From contig NC_063018.1 in NCBI RefSeq assembly GCF_020509005.1, forward strand, positions 1,798,001 through 1,862,000: a stretch of DNA of 64,000 bases. Direction: 5' to 3'. This DNA is from Fulvia fulva (lineage: Eukaryota > Ascomycota > Dothideomycetes > Mycosphaerellales > Mycosphaerellaceae). Below the pieces are notes generated by a model, which was given only the letters and a program-made list of their open reading frames with translations, had not been told where the DNA came from and ran no database searches. Below, one piece after another: positions 13,015 through 22,065 of this stretch. The position numbers were made by a program, and so were the translations under genes. Position 1 is the stretch's first letter; every line of letters starts with the position of its first letter.

Positions 13015-16000
13015 ATGGCCGACGACAACACCGACCGACCAGCTGCAGGCAGTGGTCGAGAAAACACTCCTCGCATCCCCGCCGTCGACACCATCGACTA
13101 CGCCCAGCATTCCACAACCAACACCGCCCCCTCCACGAGGCGAACCTCAACGTCGTCGTTCGGCATGAGCAACCCAAGCCGGCCGGGCGAGTCGCAGCAA
13201 CAGAGCTACAGCAGCATGCAAGCCAGCCAAGGCAGCTTGCAGTCTGATGGCACCGAGCGACGGAACAGACCAAGACTGAATTACGGTATGCTTATCTACT
13301 GATTGCTGCTTGGGAGGCTGTTCGTTGTTGGCTAATGCACCCCAGGCACAGTGCAGGGTTCCTCCACAACGTCTGGTGGAGGCCGCTCCCATACCCAAAC
13401 ACAGGCCCAGACACTTGGACAGCAGACGCCCAAGCGACCGGGCACTGTACGGAAACCATCCCAGATACCCTTCCGTGGCGAGATCTTCTCCGTCGACGAT
13501 GATGCGAGCGAAATTGAAGAGGAAGCCCTTCGGCAACGACGAGAGTCGACTGCAGCCACACGAGACAGAGAGCGTGAGCGGGAACAACGCGAGCGCCAGC
13601 TAAGACGGCGAGAGAGCACATTACGAAGACGACCTACAGCACAGCCGCCGGCCTTGTCGAGAGTGGAAAGCGACGATCGCGAGCAAGCAACACAGTCAAC
13701 AGGGACAGATGCTGCACCTACACCTGCATCTGTGATCAGACGAGAGTTGTCTGGAGACCAAGAACCGAGCTCGGAAGAGACGCTGCAAGGTGGAGAGGAA
13801 GAGGAGGAAGAAGCAGAAACGCCCGATGCAGACGAAGACGATGCTGACCTGAGTGACGCGGAAAGCTTCACACTCAAGGATAGGCAAGAAGCGATCAACG
13901 AAACACATCCGTTTGGTATCAGAATATGGAAGCCAGCGCTGTACAAGAAAAGCCGCTCTGTGCAACGGAATGCTGAGGGAGACATACATAGTGCTCCTGG
14001 TGGCAACGTCAGTCGGTGGCTGTGGATCTTCAATGGCTTGTGGACGCTCACCTGCGGCTGGTGGCTGTCACTCATCACTGCTATTGGCGGTGTTGTGTGT
14101 ATGACCTTCGCTCTGGTTCAACCCGAGGGCTCTGGCTGCCAGGAGTATGGTCGTGTGATGATCAACCTGGCACACTACCTCTTCTACCCATTCGGCATGT
14201 ACGTCAAGCTGGAGCGGGACGAAGCATACCTCCACGAAGACGAAGGTGAAGGCAGAGACATTGCAGAGTACGAGCAATGGCAAGCTGGAGACATCGAAGA
14301 AGGCCGCCTTATCTTCGGACCGACCGACATCAACCGTTCGATCATCGGCCGCCGGCGAGAGGAAGAGCCAGACCTCGACAACAACGAGACCGACAGCCTT
14401 CTTGGTCGTCAACGAAGAGAAGGCTCCATCGCACGTCGTGCCCGCAGCAGGACGAAGAAGCGTCTGTTCGGTCGTGGCAAGTGGAACCTCGGCCGTGTGA
14501 TCTTCTTCCTGTCCTTTTACTTCCTCATCACGCCTTTTCTGTTCATCGTCAGTGGCATCTGCTGGTTCTTCGTCTTCACGATACCCATGGGCAAAGTGAC
14601 GCTGCTTCTGTTCTACCACTTACGACGCCATCCGCTTGCCATGAGTTTCCACACTGACAGCCACTACCAACGTGTCCCATCACAGCCCCGGGGCAGCAGC
14701 GACAGTGTCATCTTGCTATGCACATACCGAGCGGTAGGGACCAAGTACTGGAAGTACACCATCGATGGTACCAACATCTTCCTCATCAATCTGCTAGGCA
14801 TTGTGTTCTTCGCCATCCTCGACTACTTTGTGCTGTACAAAGCCCTCGGCATCAGAGTGTGGATCACACAGCCCGGCTTCGTCTTCGTGGTCGCTCTGGC
14901 TTCGATCATTCCACTTGCATACTTCATCGGTCAAGCTGTTGCATCAATCTCAGCGCAGTCTTCAATGGGTGTCGGAGCGACCATCAATGCATTCTTCAGC
15001 ACGATCGTCGAGGTCTTCCTGTACTGCGTGGCACTGGACGAGGGCAAGTCTCAACTTGTTGAGGGAAGCATCATTGGCTCAATATTTGCTGGAATACTGT
15101 TCTTGCCTGGACTGTCCATGTGCTTTGGCGCCATCAAGCGAAAGACGCAGCGCTTTAACGTCAAGTCTGCAGGCGTCACTTCGACGATGTTGCTGTTCGC
15201 TGTCATTAGCGCTTTCGGCCCTACCCTTTTCCACCAATTCTACGGCACGCACATCCTGAACTGTCGTCAATGCGCCAGCTACGGACATCATCAGAATGAG
15301 CGCGACTGTCGAAGATGCTACTTTGCTCAAGTGCCTGACATCAACGACAAGTTCTGGACCGAGGCGGTGCAGCCGTACATCTACATTTGCTCGGTATGCC
15401 TGTTTTTATCGTACGTGGTCGGCCTGCTATTCACACTGCGCACACATGCTGCGATCATCTGGAACAACGAGCCAGAGCACGAGAAGAAGGAGTGGAAGGG
15501 TGATCATGCCGCGCTTTCTGCTAATCATACGCACGCACCTTTCACTGTTGTCGGCGCCGAAGGTAATACCCACAGCGGTGCCACCAAGTCTGCACAGGGC
15601 ACGCTGGCACGCGAGGACATAAGATCGAGTCAAATGTACAAGCGTATCCTGAACACCAGCTTGAAGCAAGCTGGCGTCGTGCAGCACTCCGGAACAGACA
15701 AGGTCAAGAAGGACACCACTGACGCAAACGCCGAGGGAGTCGCGCCACACATCGTCCCGCCAAAGAGTGCCGGCAACGATACGATTTCTTCCAGCAACGT
15801 CAGGATCCATGGCCTGAGTGCTGAGGACAACCGCGCTCTGGTACAGCAGGTAGCCGAGATGGCAGCTACCGCCGCCACGGTTGCAGCAAGAGATGCGACA
15901 AAGGCTCCGCGCCGCGCCAGTGTCATGGCTACAACCGCTGGAAGTCCTACTGCATCTCGTCACCAGTCATACAGGGATCCATCGAAAGGTCACAAAGATG

Positions 16001-16766
16001 CGAAGGCTCAGCTGCATCACGATCGCGACTTACCTCCGGATCCAGCTACTGGGAAGCCTGCTGCTGCACCGGAAGAGCCAGCTGGTGGTCATGGAGGTCA
16101 CGATGCTCCGAATTGGTCCAGGACGAAGTCTGCTATCATCCTCATGGTCGCGACGGTTGCCTACGCCATCATCGCTGAGATTCTTGTCGACACTGTCGAC
16201 GTCGTGCTATCATCCGTACCCGGCATCCCAGAGAAGTTCCTCGGCATCACACTCTTCTCCCTCGTGCCCAACACGACCGAATTCTTGAACGCCATCAGCT
16301 TCGCCATGAACGGCAATGTCGCTCTATCCATGGAGATCGGATCGAGTTACGCCCTGCAAGTGATCCTACTCCAGGTCCCCTGCTTGGTGCTCTTCAGCGC
16401 CATATACTCCAACTTCATTCCCCGCGGCGAGATTCTCAGCCACTCTTTCTCGCTGATCTTTCCGCAGTGGGATATGGTCTGCGTGATCTTGAGTGTGTTC
16501 CTGATGGGCTGGGTCGTGGGTGAGGGCAAGTCGAATTACTTCAAGGGGAGTATTTTGATTTTCACGTATGTGGTTGTCGTGCTTGGGTTTTGGTTTACGG
16601 GGAAGGTGGATTTGGATGTGAGTAAATCCCAGCATCTGAATTTGAGAGAAGTGTACTGACGTGATTACAGAGCATGGGGGTAGACCGCTTCGATACCCTC
16701 GCCCTGGGCATCCACCCTGAGTCTTTCAGAACCATCGGAAAGAGCACGAGTGGTGCGGCGTTCTAG
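13015..16766 (+). CDS. VNX1: VNX1-type vacuolar cation/H+ antiporter (CaCA family)
   Basis: Three exons: 13015-13285, 13346-16617 and 16671-16766, giving 1212 aa. Intron 1 (60 nt) is GTATGC..CTAAT..CAG and intron 2 (53 nt) is GTGAGT..CTGAC..CAG; both restore one frame. The protein has a long acidic/basic hydrophilic N-terminus (about 220 aa), then NETHPFGIRIWKPALYKK and a YccF-like block (WIFNGLWTLTCGWWLS). Multiple membrane segments follow, with the two alpha repeats of Ca2+/H+ exchangers: GVGATINAFFSTIVEV near 14970-15015 and LVPNTTEFLNAISFAMNGN near 16262-16320. Between the halves lie two CxxC pairs (CRQC, CRRC near 15262-15320) and a long hydrophilic loop. In yeast, Vnx1 exchanges Na+/K+ for H+ at the vacuole; the same role is inferred here. 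Start chosen as the first ATG with a sound context in an open exon. Confidence 0.9.
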
Positions 16767-17283
16767 ATTGAGAAAACGAATGCGTTATTCAACATGCTGC
16801 TGGCAGCACCATTATGCAAGCAAGAGGAAGTGGACGGAAGGATGTGAGAGAAAAGAGAAGGATGTCTATGTTTTTCGACTCCGGCTAGGGTAATACAGTA
16901 CAATGGCCGAGGTATTCGTTGAGCGTTCGAAGCGGAGCATTGGTGAATGGCGTTAATTGTTTGGCATTTCAGGGATGGGTTGATGGCGGCTCTTTTAGGG
17001 GCTGCCTTTGCATTATATCCGTTTGCGCGCGTGGTGGGGTTGGTAGGGTAGTGGAATGGAGTTGTTCATGGTTTGGCCGTCTCACTTTTTGTCTGGCAGG
17101 TGACCAAAAACGGAGAGGTCTGAGCTTTGCAGCTGACCCCTGGAACCCGTGAGAATTTCCTCGCACGTGCATTCGACCACAAGCACAAGCACAAGCACAT
17201 AGCTTAACGATCCGCACACATCTTCAGCTACGGACCACCAACATCAATTCAACAGCGCCGAAACCACCACGAAACTCGACGAA
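16767..17283. other. Intergenic region: 3' UTR of the antiporter gene and promoter of P1
   Basis: No convincing ORF. Contains a perfect GCACGTGC palindrome (17162-17169) and a CACAAG triplicate (17178-17199), followed by a pyrimidine/adenine-rich leader with an A-rich context before the P1 ATG. These are possible regulatory sites only by resemblance. Confidence 0.55.
17178..17199 (+). repeat. CACAAG x3 short repeat upstream of P1
   Basis: Three perfect CACAAG units plus CACA, about 85 bp before the P1 start codon. Function unknown. Confidence 0.75.
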
Positions 17284-17978
17284 ATGGCTCGTACCAAGCA
17301 GACAGCACGAAAGTCTACAGGAGGCCAGGCACTACCAGTTGTTCGAGCTGCACCACCACCGCCACAAGCATCGCCATCACACTTCGCACCGCCTGCACCA
17401 CAAGCGTTAGGATTTGTGCCGCCAGCCGGGTGGTTCTGACAACCCATAATTCCAGCCTTGCCGGCATCAGTACGAACAGCTCACATGTCTCTAGATTGAC
17501 TGCTGCTAATTCGTGGTAGCGCGCTCGTCGTCCATGTCCTGGCACTGGCCGCCGCCAGCAAGGCCACAGAACTACAGTCGCAGCTCGTGAAGATGACGAT
17601 GACGATGAAGAGCCTGTGGTTATCAAGCGCGAGGATTCCGGAGTGAATCAGCGGGAGGTCATTGACCTCGAAGCAGCCGGCGAGACGCCACCAGGTCAAG
17701 TCGCTGATGAGAAGACCAACGGAAGACCGACGGAGGAAGCGCTCACCACTACGAACGAGATAATGGGGAAGCGCAAGCGGGAGGGCAATGATGAGGGTCA
17801 CGCTGACGATAATGAAAACTACCTGAAGGCGCAGCTCCGCGAGAAGCGCGCAAAGCGCGAGATGAAAGAGGCCGCTCTCGAGGTGAAGGAGGCAGCGTTC
17901 GAGGAGGCTGAGATCGAGCGTAAGATCGCAGCCCTTGAGAAGAAGTCGACATGCAGGGAGAGGGTTTGGAGCACGTGA
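17284..17978 (+). CDS. P1: histone H3 tail-mimic N-terminus joined to acidic SIM/coiled-coil protein (splice model unresolved)
   Basis: The first exon opens M-ARTKQTARKSTGG-Q, identical to histone H3 residues 1-13 (R2, T3, K4, R8, K9, S10, T11 kept) with Gln where H3 has K14. It then becomes Pro/Ala-rich and, unspliced, stops at 17437-17439 (51 aa). A second exon is open from 17520, right after CTAAT..GTGGTAG, to 17978. It holds a D/E run, the sumoylation consensus IKRE (17622-17633), the SIM-like EVIDLE (17655-17672), a KRKRE basic patch, and a coiled coil NYLKAQLREKRAKREMKEA. That tail is clearly paralogous to P2's. The joining intron is uncertain: the strongest acceptor is 17519, and 17455 also has a CTGAC branch. 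Phase-0 donors (17338, 17341, 17416) are weak, while GTACGA at 17470 would make a typical 50-nt intron behind a micro-exon. No histone fold. A nuclear role is inferred. Confidence 0.65.
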
Positions 17979-18299
17979 TGGACCTTGGACACTGAACATT
18001 GGGTTACCACGAGTTGGCGCATTTTGAGTGTATGTCAGCAACCTGGAATGCAACTCTCGGTGCTAATCCTCTCGTTCCTCGGATGGCCTATGGTGGTGTT
18101 GCTGCCCTTCTGGCGTCCAAGTGAAGTGATGACAAGGATCTTCAACGGCTGACAAGGGGACTGGTGGTTACGCGAGGTGCATTCTGGTGAGCTTACATGT
18201 TATGCGAGGAACATTGAAACTCGCGGGTCGAACCTCACCACCTTCAATTCCACCGACGGCTCATGCCACGTATATGACAACACATCAAGAAGCACAATC
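17979..18299. other. P1-P2 intergenic region
   Basis: No convincing gene. An open frame from 18177 runs in frame into the P2 start, but the later ATG at 18300 fits the family better. Confidence 0.5.
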
Positions 18300-19083
18300 A
18301 TGCCAGGCCCGCCAAAGCTCGAAGACCATTCGGTAAGCCATCAACAGGCCGCGCCGCCAGCTGCTGACACCTCAACAGCCCGCATAAAAAGCATACAAAG
18401 CCCTTAGGCGAGCACCGCAGCACCTTCCGCCATTTTCGCTCAATGAGGATGGCGTCCCCAAGGTCCGAAGACGAGAGCTTGTATGTCGCATGCGAGGCGA
18501 CGATGGACAGCCTTGCAGTCGTCGATGCGACAGTGAGCCTCGACTATGGGACCATCTGCATTCCAGCATGCACGGGATTCCGCGAAATTGCCGTCCAATT
18601 CTCGTGAAGAGTGGCTTGAGTCAAGCTGTTACGGTCAAGCTGGACCGCTTCTATGGGAAACTCATGCGGCACGAAGATTATGATGGCAAGGGCATGAGGA
18701 ACGATGGACGTGCTAGCAGGGCCCGCATGGTCGCGCCGAGCATGCCGACACCTAGCGATGATGGAGATCGAGGCCTGGAGGTCGTGGAGAGATCAAACTA
18801 TTATGAGAAGCGTGAGTACATCGAGATCGATTCCTCACCAGAACCAGAGCAGCGCCAGGTCAAAGAGGAGAGCGATAAGGAGACTCCACACGAGGCACGA
18901 CGCTCAATTAATGGTACTGCAGGAAAGCGGATGAGAGGAGAGGCTGTTGAGTTTGAACCTGACGATGACGAAGCGTATTTGATGGCACAGTTGAAGGCAA
19001 AGCGCGCGAAGCGGGAGCTTAAGGAGGCGATGCTGGAGGAAGCCGAGTTTGAGCAGAAGCTGGCTGCACGGAAGAAGCGCTAG
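18300..19083 (+). CDS. P2: C2H2-like finger, SUMO-motif, coiled-coil family protein (possible in-frame TAA)
   Basis: Exon 1 is 18300-18332 (MPGPPKLEDHS), donor GTAAGC. The natural acceptor (CTGAC..CAACAG, 18378; 46-nt intron) aligns with P3-P5, but an in-frame TAA (18385-18387) then follows two codons later. Using 18420 instead gives an 88-nt intron and an open frame to 19083. Exon 2 has KAYKALRR, a finger CRMRGDDGQPC-x12-H-x5-H (about 18484-18570), then FYGKLMRHEDYDGKG, a SIM-like YIEIDSSPEPE (about 18817-18849), the consensus VKEE, and a C-terminal KxKRAKRELKEAMLEEAEF coiled coil. The coiled coil is the closest match to P1. CAA to TAA is the RIP-type change, so this may be a recent pseudogene. 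Function unknown; nuclear SUMO-linked adaptor is an inference. Confidence 0.65.
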
Positions 19084-19499
19084 AAACGATGAAGAAAGGG
19101 TGTGAAGTACGTGCAGGATCAAGGAATTGTAAGGTCTGAAGGTGCGTAGGAGGTGCTGAAGCTGCTCTCTGCAAGTGTGGGACTTGCTATGGTGGGCGTG
19201 CCTTTCTTGCATAGCGGTGCTGAAACCGTGCCTTGTGGGACACATTTCAACCGATCAGTTTCAGCGTCGAGAGTAAAATTGAAGCGCCGTGAAGGGGTTG
19301 TAACACGTTTCCTACTACTAGACTTCAGGCTGTAAGGCTTTGGATAGTGCCTGTATACTAGGTAGTACCAGGGTACCTTAGTACCGAGTGCATCTGTTCC
19401 TGGTGTGCTTACCTATGTTTTGGCCCACCTCTGCACTGCGACTTACAAGCAATCGAGACTGAACGCAACATCTTACACCTATGGGTTGACACCAGCCTT
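19084..19499. other. P2-P3 intergenic region
   Basis: Contains a local duplication-like stretch TACTAGGTAGTACCAGGGTACCTTAGTACC near 19358-19385 that can fold on itself. No gene recognised. Confidence 0.45.
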
Positions 19500-20426
19500 G
19501 AACTGTCCTGGTATCGGCCTCCGCTTCAGGCCGTCGCGCATACCTCGAGCTCAGGAATCGGAATCAGAACTCCAATCTGAGATACGGCGTATGGAACATC
19601 CCAACAACTCTCTACAAGGAGTCGGTAAGTTGCTTTCAAATCTGAACACGATTCATAGCTAATCTCCCAAAGGCTCACTATCGGGCTTACTTCCGCCTAC
19701 AGCGCCTGCCCGGCAACGCTCCGGCGTTTGAGCTTGACGCAGAAGGCTGTGTCATCGTTCAGACTGGAGAATACGTATGTCGCATGAGCTCGCCGGACAA
19801 TGGCTCGCTATGCGGCCACCGATGCTGTGGTAGACAGCACCTTGTCAAACACATCAAGCGGCATCACAAGTCTAGCCCATCCGAGCGTTCACGTGGCGCA
19901 AACACCGCGGTCAGGGGTGAAACCATGGGTATGATACACGAGGCAGTGCAGACATTCCAGAAGCTGACTATAGCATTAGCGTGGTACGTGGACTTCATGC
20001 ACGATGAGGCCATCCAAGAGACTCGTGAACAGCGCCATGACACTGCAAATCTCCCAGAACGGCTTGTAATGGCAGATGAGGAGGCTTGATGACGAAGAAG
20101 ACCTTCTAGCAGCTCAATTGCCGACTCCCGCTGCAGACTACCATCCACCAGCAATCAAATCAGAGGCCAAGCAGCCCGAACGAGAGGTTGTTGATCTCGA
20201 CTCATCTCCGGAGCCCGAAGAGCAAGACATCAAGCCTGGCAGCAATGCGCAAAGTGAGACCAACAGCCAGCAGGCCGGTCTGCTGGATCGCGAGCGTTCG
20301 GAACAGGTGATGCAAGAAGAGTCTTCTGACGAGGATGATATGCAGTTCGAGTTGACACAGCTCAAGCTCCAGATTCGTCAGAACGAGCTTGAACACAGCC
20401 TCCGCAAGAAGCGTGAGACGGGATAA
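19500..20426 (+). pseudogene. P3: paralogue of P2/P4/P5; start not found, frame change near 20075-20089
   Basis: Family alignment fixes two introns: 19625-19672 (GTAAGT..AAAG, phase 0) and 19929-19979 (GTATGA..GCTGAC..TTAG, phase 1). Exon 1 ends IPTTLYKES, exon 2 starts AHYRAYFRLQRLP and carries the finger CRMSSPDNGSLC-x12-H-x3-H (about 19770-19865). Exon 3 starts [A]WYVDFMHDEA. That frame stops at 20087-20089, while the paralogous C-terminus is open one frame over from 20076: IKSE (about 20154-20165), VVDLDSSPEPE (about 20187-20219) and a final coiled coil ending 20426. Either another intron or a one-base indel separates them. No in-frame ATG was found in exon 1 back to the TGA near 19499, so the true start lies in an unseen upstream exon or is lost. 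Confidence 0.6.
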
Positions 20427-20726
20427 GGGGAACACGAGCATACGACAACGTACTCGGCGGCCGCAAGATGAGTGACGTTGTCCTGTCCGTTAGAAGACCC
20501 CGGCTGCGCAAAAAAGGCACAAGGCTTCATGAATGATGTACCATAGCTGACATCCGTGCGTTTCGAGGCAGGCGACCAGTATCGTCGTTTGACCACTTTC
20601 CAAGTTGCCGAGCACTAGGTTCGCGGCGTTGTTTGTACCGCATGTCTCGCTTGCCCGGTTTCGCTTTGGGTCATGTCACACAAGGCTACTGCAGGCTTCC
20701 TCTGTCTGCAAACATCCGACTGCTGA
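20427..20726. other. P3-P4 intergenic region
   Basis: No recognised gene. Should contain the P4 promoter and perhaps its first exon; an ATG at 20642 is a candidate, but no donor in the right phase is evident. Confidence 0.4.
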
Positions 20727-21794
20727 TCTTTCAGCCCGGGGTACCGTCTATCACATACCTCAAAAGAAGCCAACTTTGCGGTCACTTACCCACAACATGG
20801 CTTATTCCGAGCGTCAAAGTCGCATACAGCTGGCAAAGCCAGAGAGGAAAATGGTGGTCACTCTACTGGCACGTCTGACATACCATTAGGACTCTACGAA
20901 CACAGCGTAAGCAACTTCCCGACCACAACTCTGGCTCCCGTCTGACCCACTCCAGGCTGCCTACAGGGCCTACGTCAAGATACAGCGTCTTACCGCAGAC
21001 GCCCCGAACTTTCAGAACTCTGGCAGTGGCTATCCGATTGTGTACCAGGGAGAGTACATATGTCCGATGCCCGGAACGCTGCCTCAGAAACACTGTGGTG
21101 TTAAGGTCCTTAGAAAGGATTATCTGCATCAGCATTTGCAGACAGCTCACAGACTGGATCCTGATGATCGTCCACTCGACTTCGGCGCGAGAGGAGTGGG
21201 GAGGCAGATATGTCAACAGATGGCACGTGGTGAGTTGCCAGCACATGGCTTGCTTTGTACTTCGCTGACATGGCAGATTTCTACCTGAAGATTATGAAGA
21301 GTGAGGAGTATGAGGGTAAAGAGCAGGCGGAGAGGCAAGTGATCGCTCATGAGCAAGTCACTGTCCACCACGCAGGAACAAGCCGTCCACCAGGAGAGGC
21401 TCAATAGCCAGAACCAGCCCGTCAGCGCAACCCTGCCTGTCACTTACCTACACCCTCTGAGCCAGCCGAAGACTTTCAGTACATACACTCCGTCAAGCAC
21501 GAAGTGTCAGAAGTGCCAGAACCAGCACATCGGCCTCAATCACCGTGGCGAACAGCAGAAGTCGTCGATCTTGTGAGCTCACCAGAGCCCGAGGGTTCCA
21601 TAAAAAGTATCAAGCGAGAGACTGATCTGACACAGTCACCGCTGCAGCATCAAAGAAAACGCAGACGCTGGGGCAAACTTGAGGACCAGGGCAGCGAGGA
21701 TGAAGAGATCGAAGTCGAGCTGAGGAAGACGAAGCTTCAGATGAAGGAGATTGAGTTGGAGAAGAAGTTGCGGAAGAAGAGGAGGCAGGTTTGA
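20727..21794 (+). pseudogene. P4: paralogue with C2H2-like finger, SUMO motifs and coiled coil; single in-frame TAG
   Basis: Exon 1 ends 20906 (..DIPLGLYEHS), followed by a 49-nt intron (GTAAGC..CTGAC..CAG). Exon 2 is 20956-21229 (AAYRAYVKIQRL; finger CPMPGTLPQKHC-x12-H-x4-H, about 21058-21150), then a 47-nt phase-1 intron (GTGAGT..GCTGAC..CAG). Exon 3 is 21277-21794, beginning [D]FYLKIMKSEEYEGKE. TAG at 21405-21407 interrupts exon 3 between AQ and PEPARQ; CAG to TAG would be a single RIP-type change, and the frame continues cleanly afterwards. The rest has VKHE, VVDLVSSPEPEG (about 21562-21597), IKRE, an RKRRR nuclear-localisation-like patch, and a coiled coil ELRKTKLQMKEIELEKKLRK. Exon 1 is open back to TGA 20724 without an ATG, so the start is unresolved. 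Confidence 0.65.
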
Positions 21795-22065
21795 AGGACT
21801 GTATGCTTCGAGACGAATGGTGTGTCGATGGATATATACATGCTTGTGCAAGCATAGGGTTGTGCCATTCGATGACATGTGAAAGTCCACTAGCTCACGG
21901 TAGTCTACCCGGTAGTGATGCCAAGCAGTGGCGGCTATCAATAGACTACTGCTACAGTACTCGGTCCTCAGACCCTCTCGAACCCAGCACTTGCCACCGT
22001 TCTCCCATTAAACCTTACTTGAACGCGAAGACACTGCCGATGTACTGTCCCTTTCAGCCCACGGC
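21795..22065. other. Convergent intergenic region between P4 (+) and P5 (-)
   Basis: 271 bp between two stop codons; the 3' UTRs of both genes must lie here. Contains CATGCTTGTGCAAGCAT (21839-21855), a near-perfect inverted repeat that could form a hairpin. Confidence 0.5.

Noticed and set aside
13332..14078. Minus-strand open frame of 248 codons across the antiporter gene
   Set aside because: Shadow of the strong + strand coding frame; Ser/Arg/Leu-rich, no domain, no neighbouring exons.
15427..15963. Minus-strand 178-codon frame inside the antiporter gene
   Set aside because: Antisense shadow of the hydrophilic loop; composition follows the + strand codons.
17284..17439. A genuine histone H3 gene
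   Set aside because: Only the first 13 residues match; no histone fold follows in any frame or within a plausible intron distance.
18392..18606. Alternative P2 frame starting HTKPLGEHRS after a different acceptor
   Set aside because: Open for about 70 codons, but it has none of the family motifs; the other frame aligns with P3-P5.
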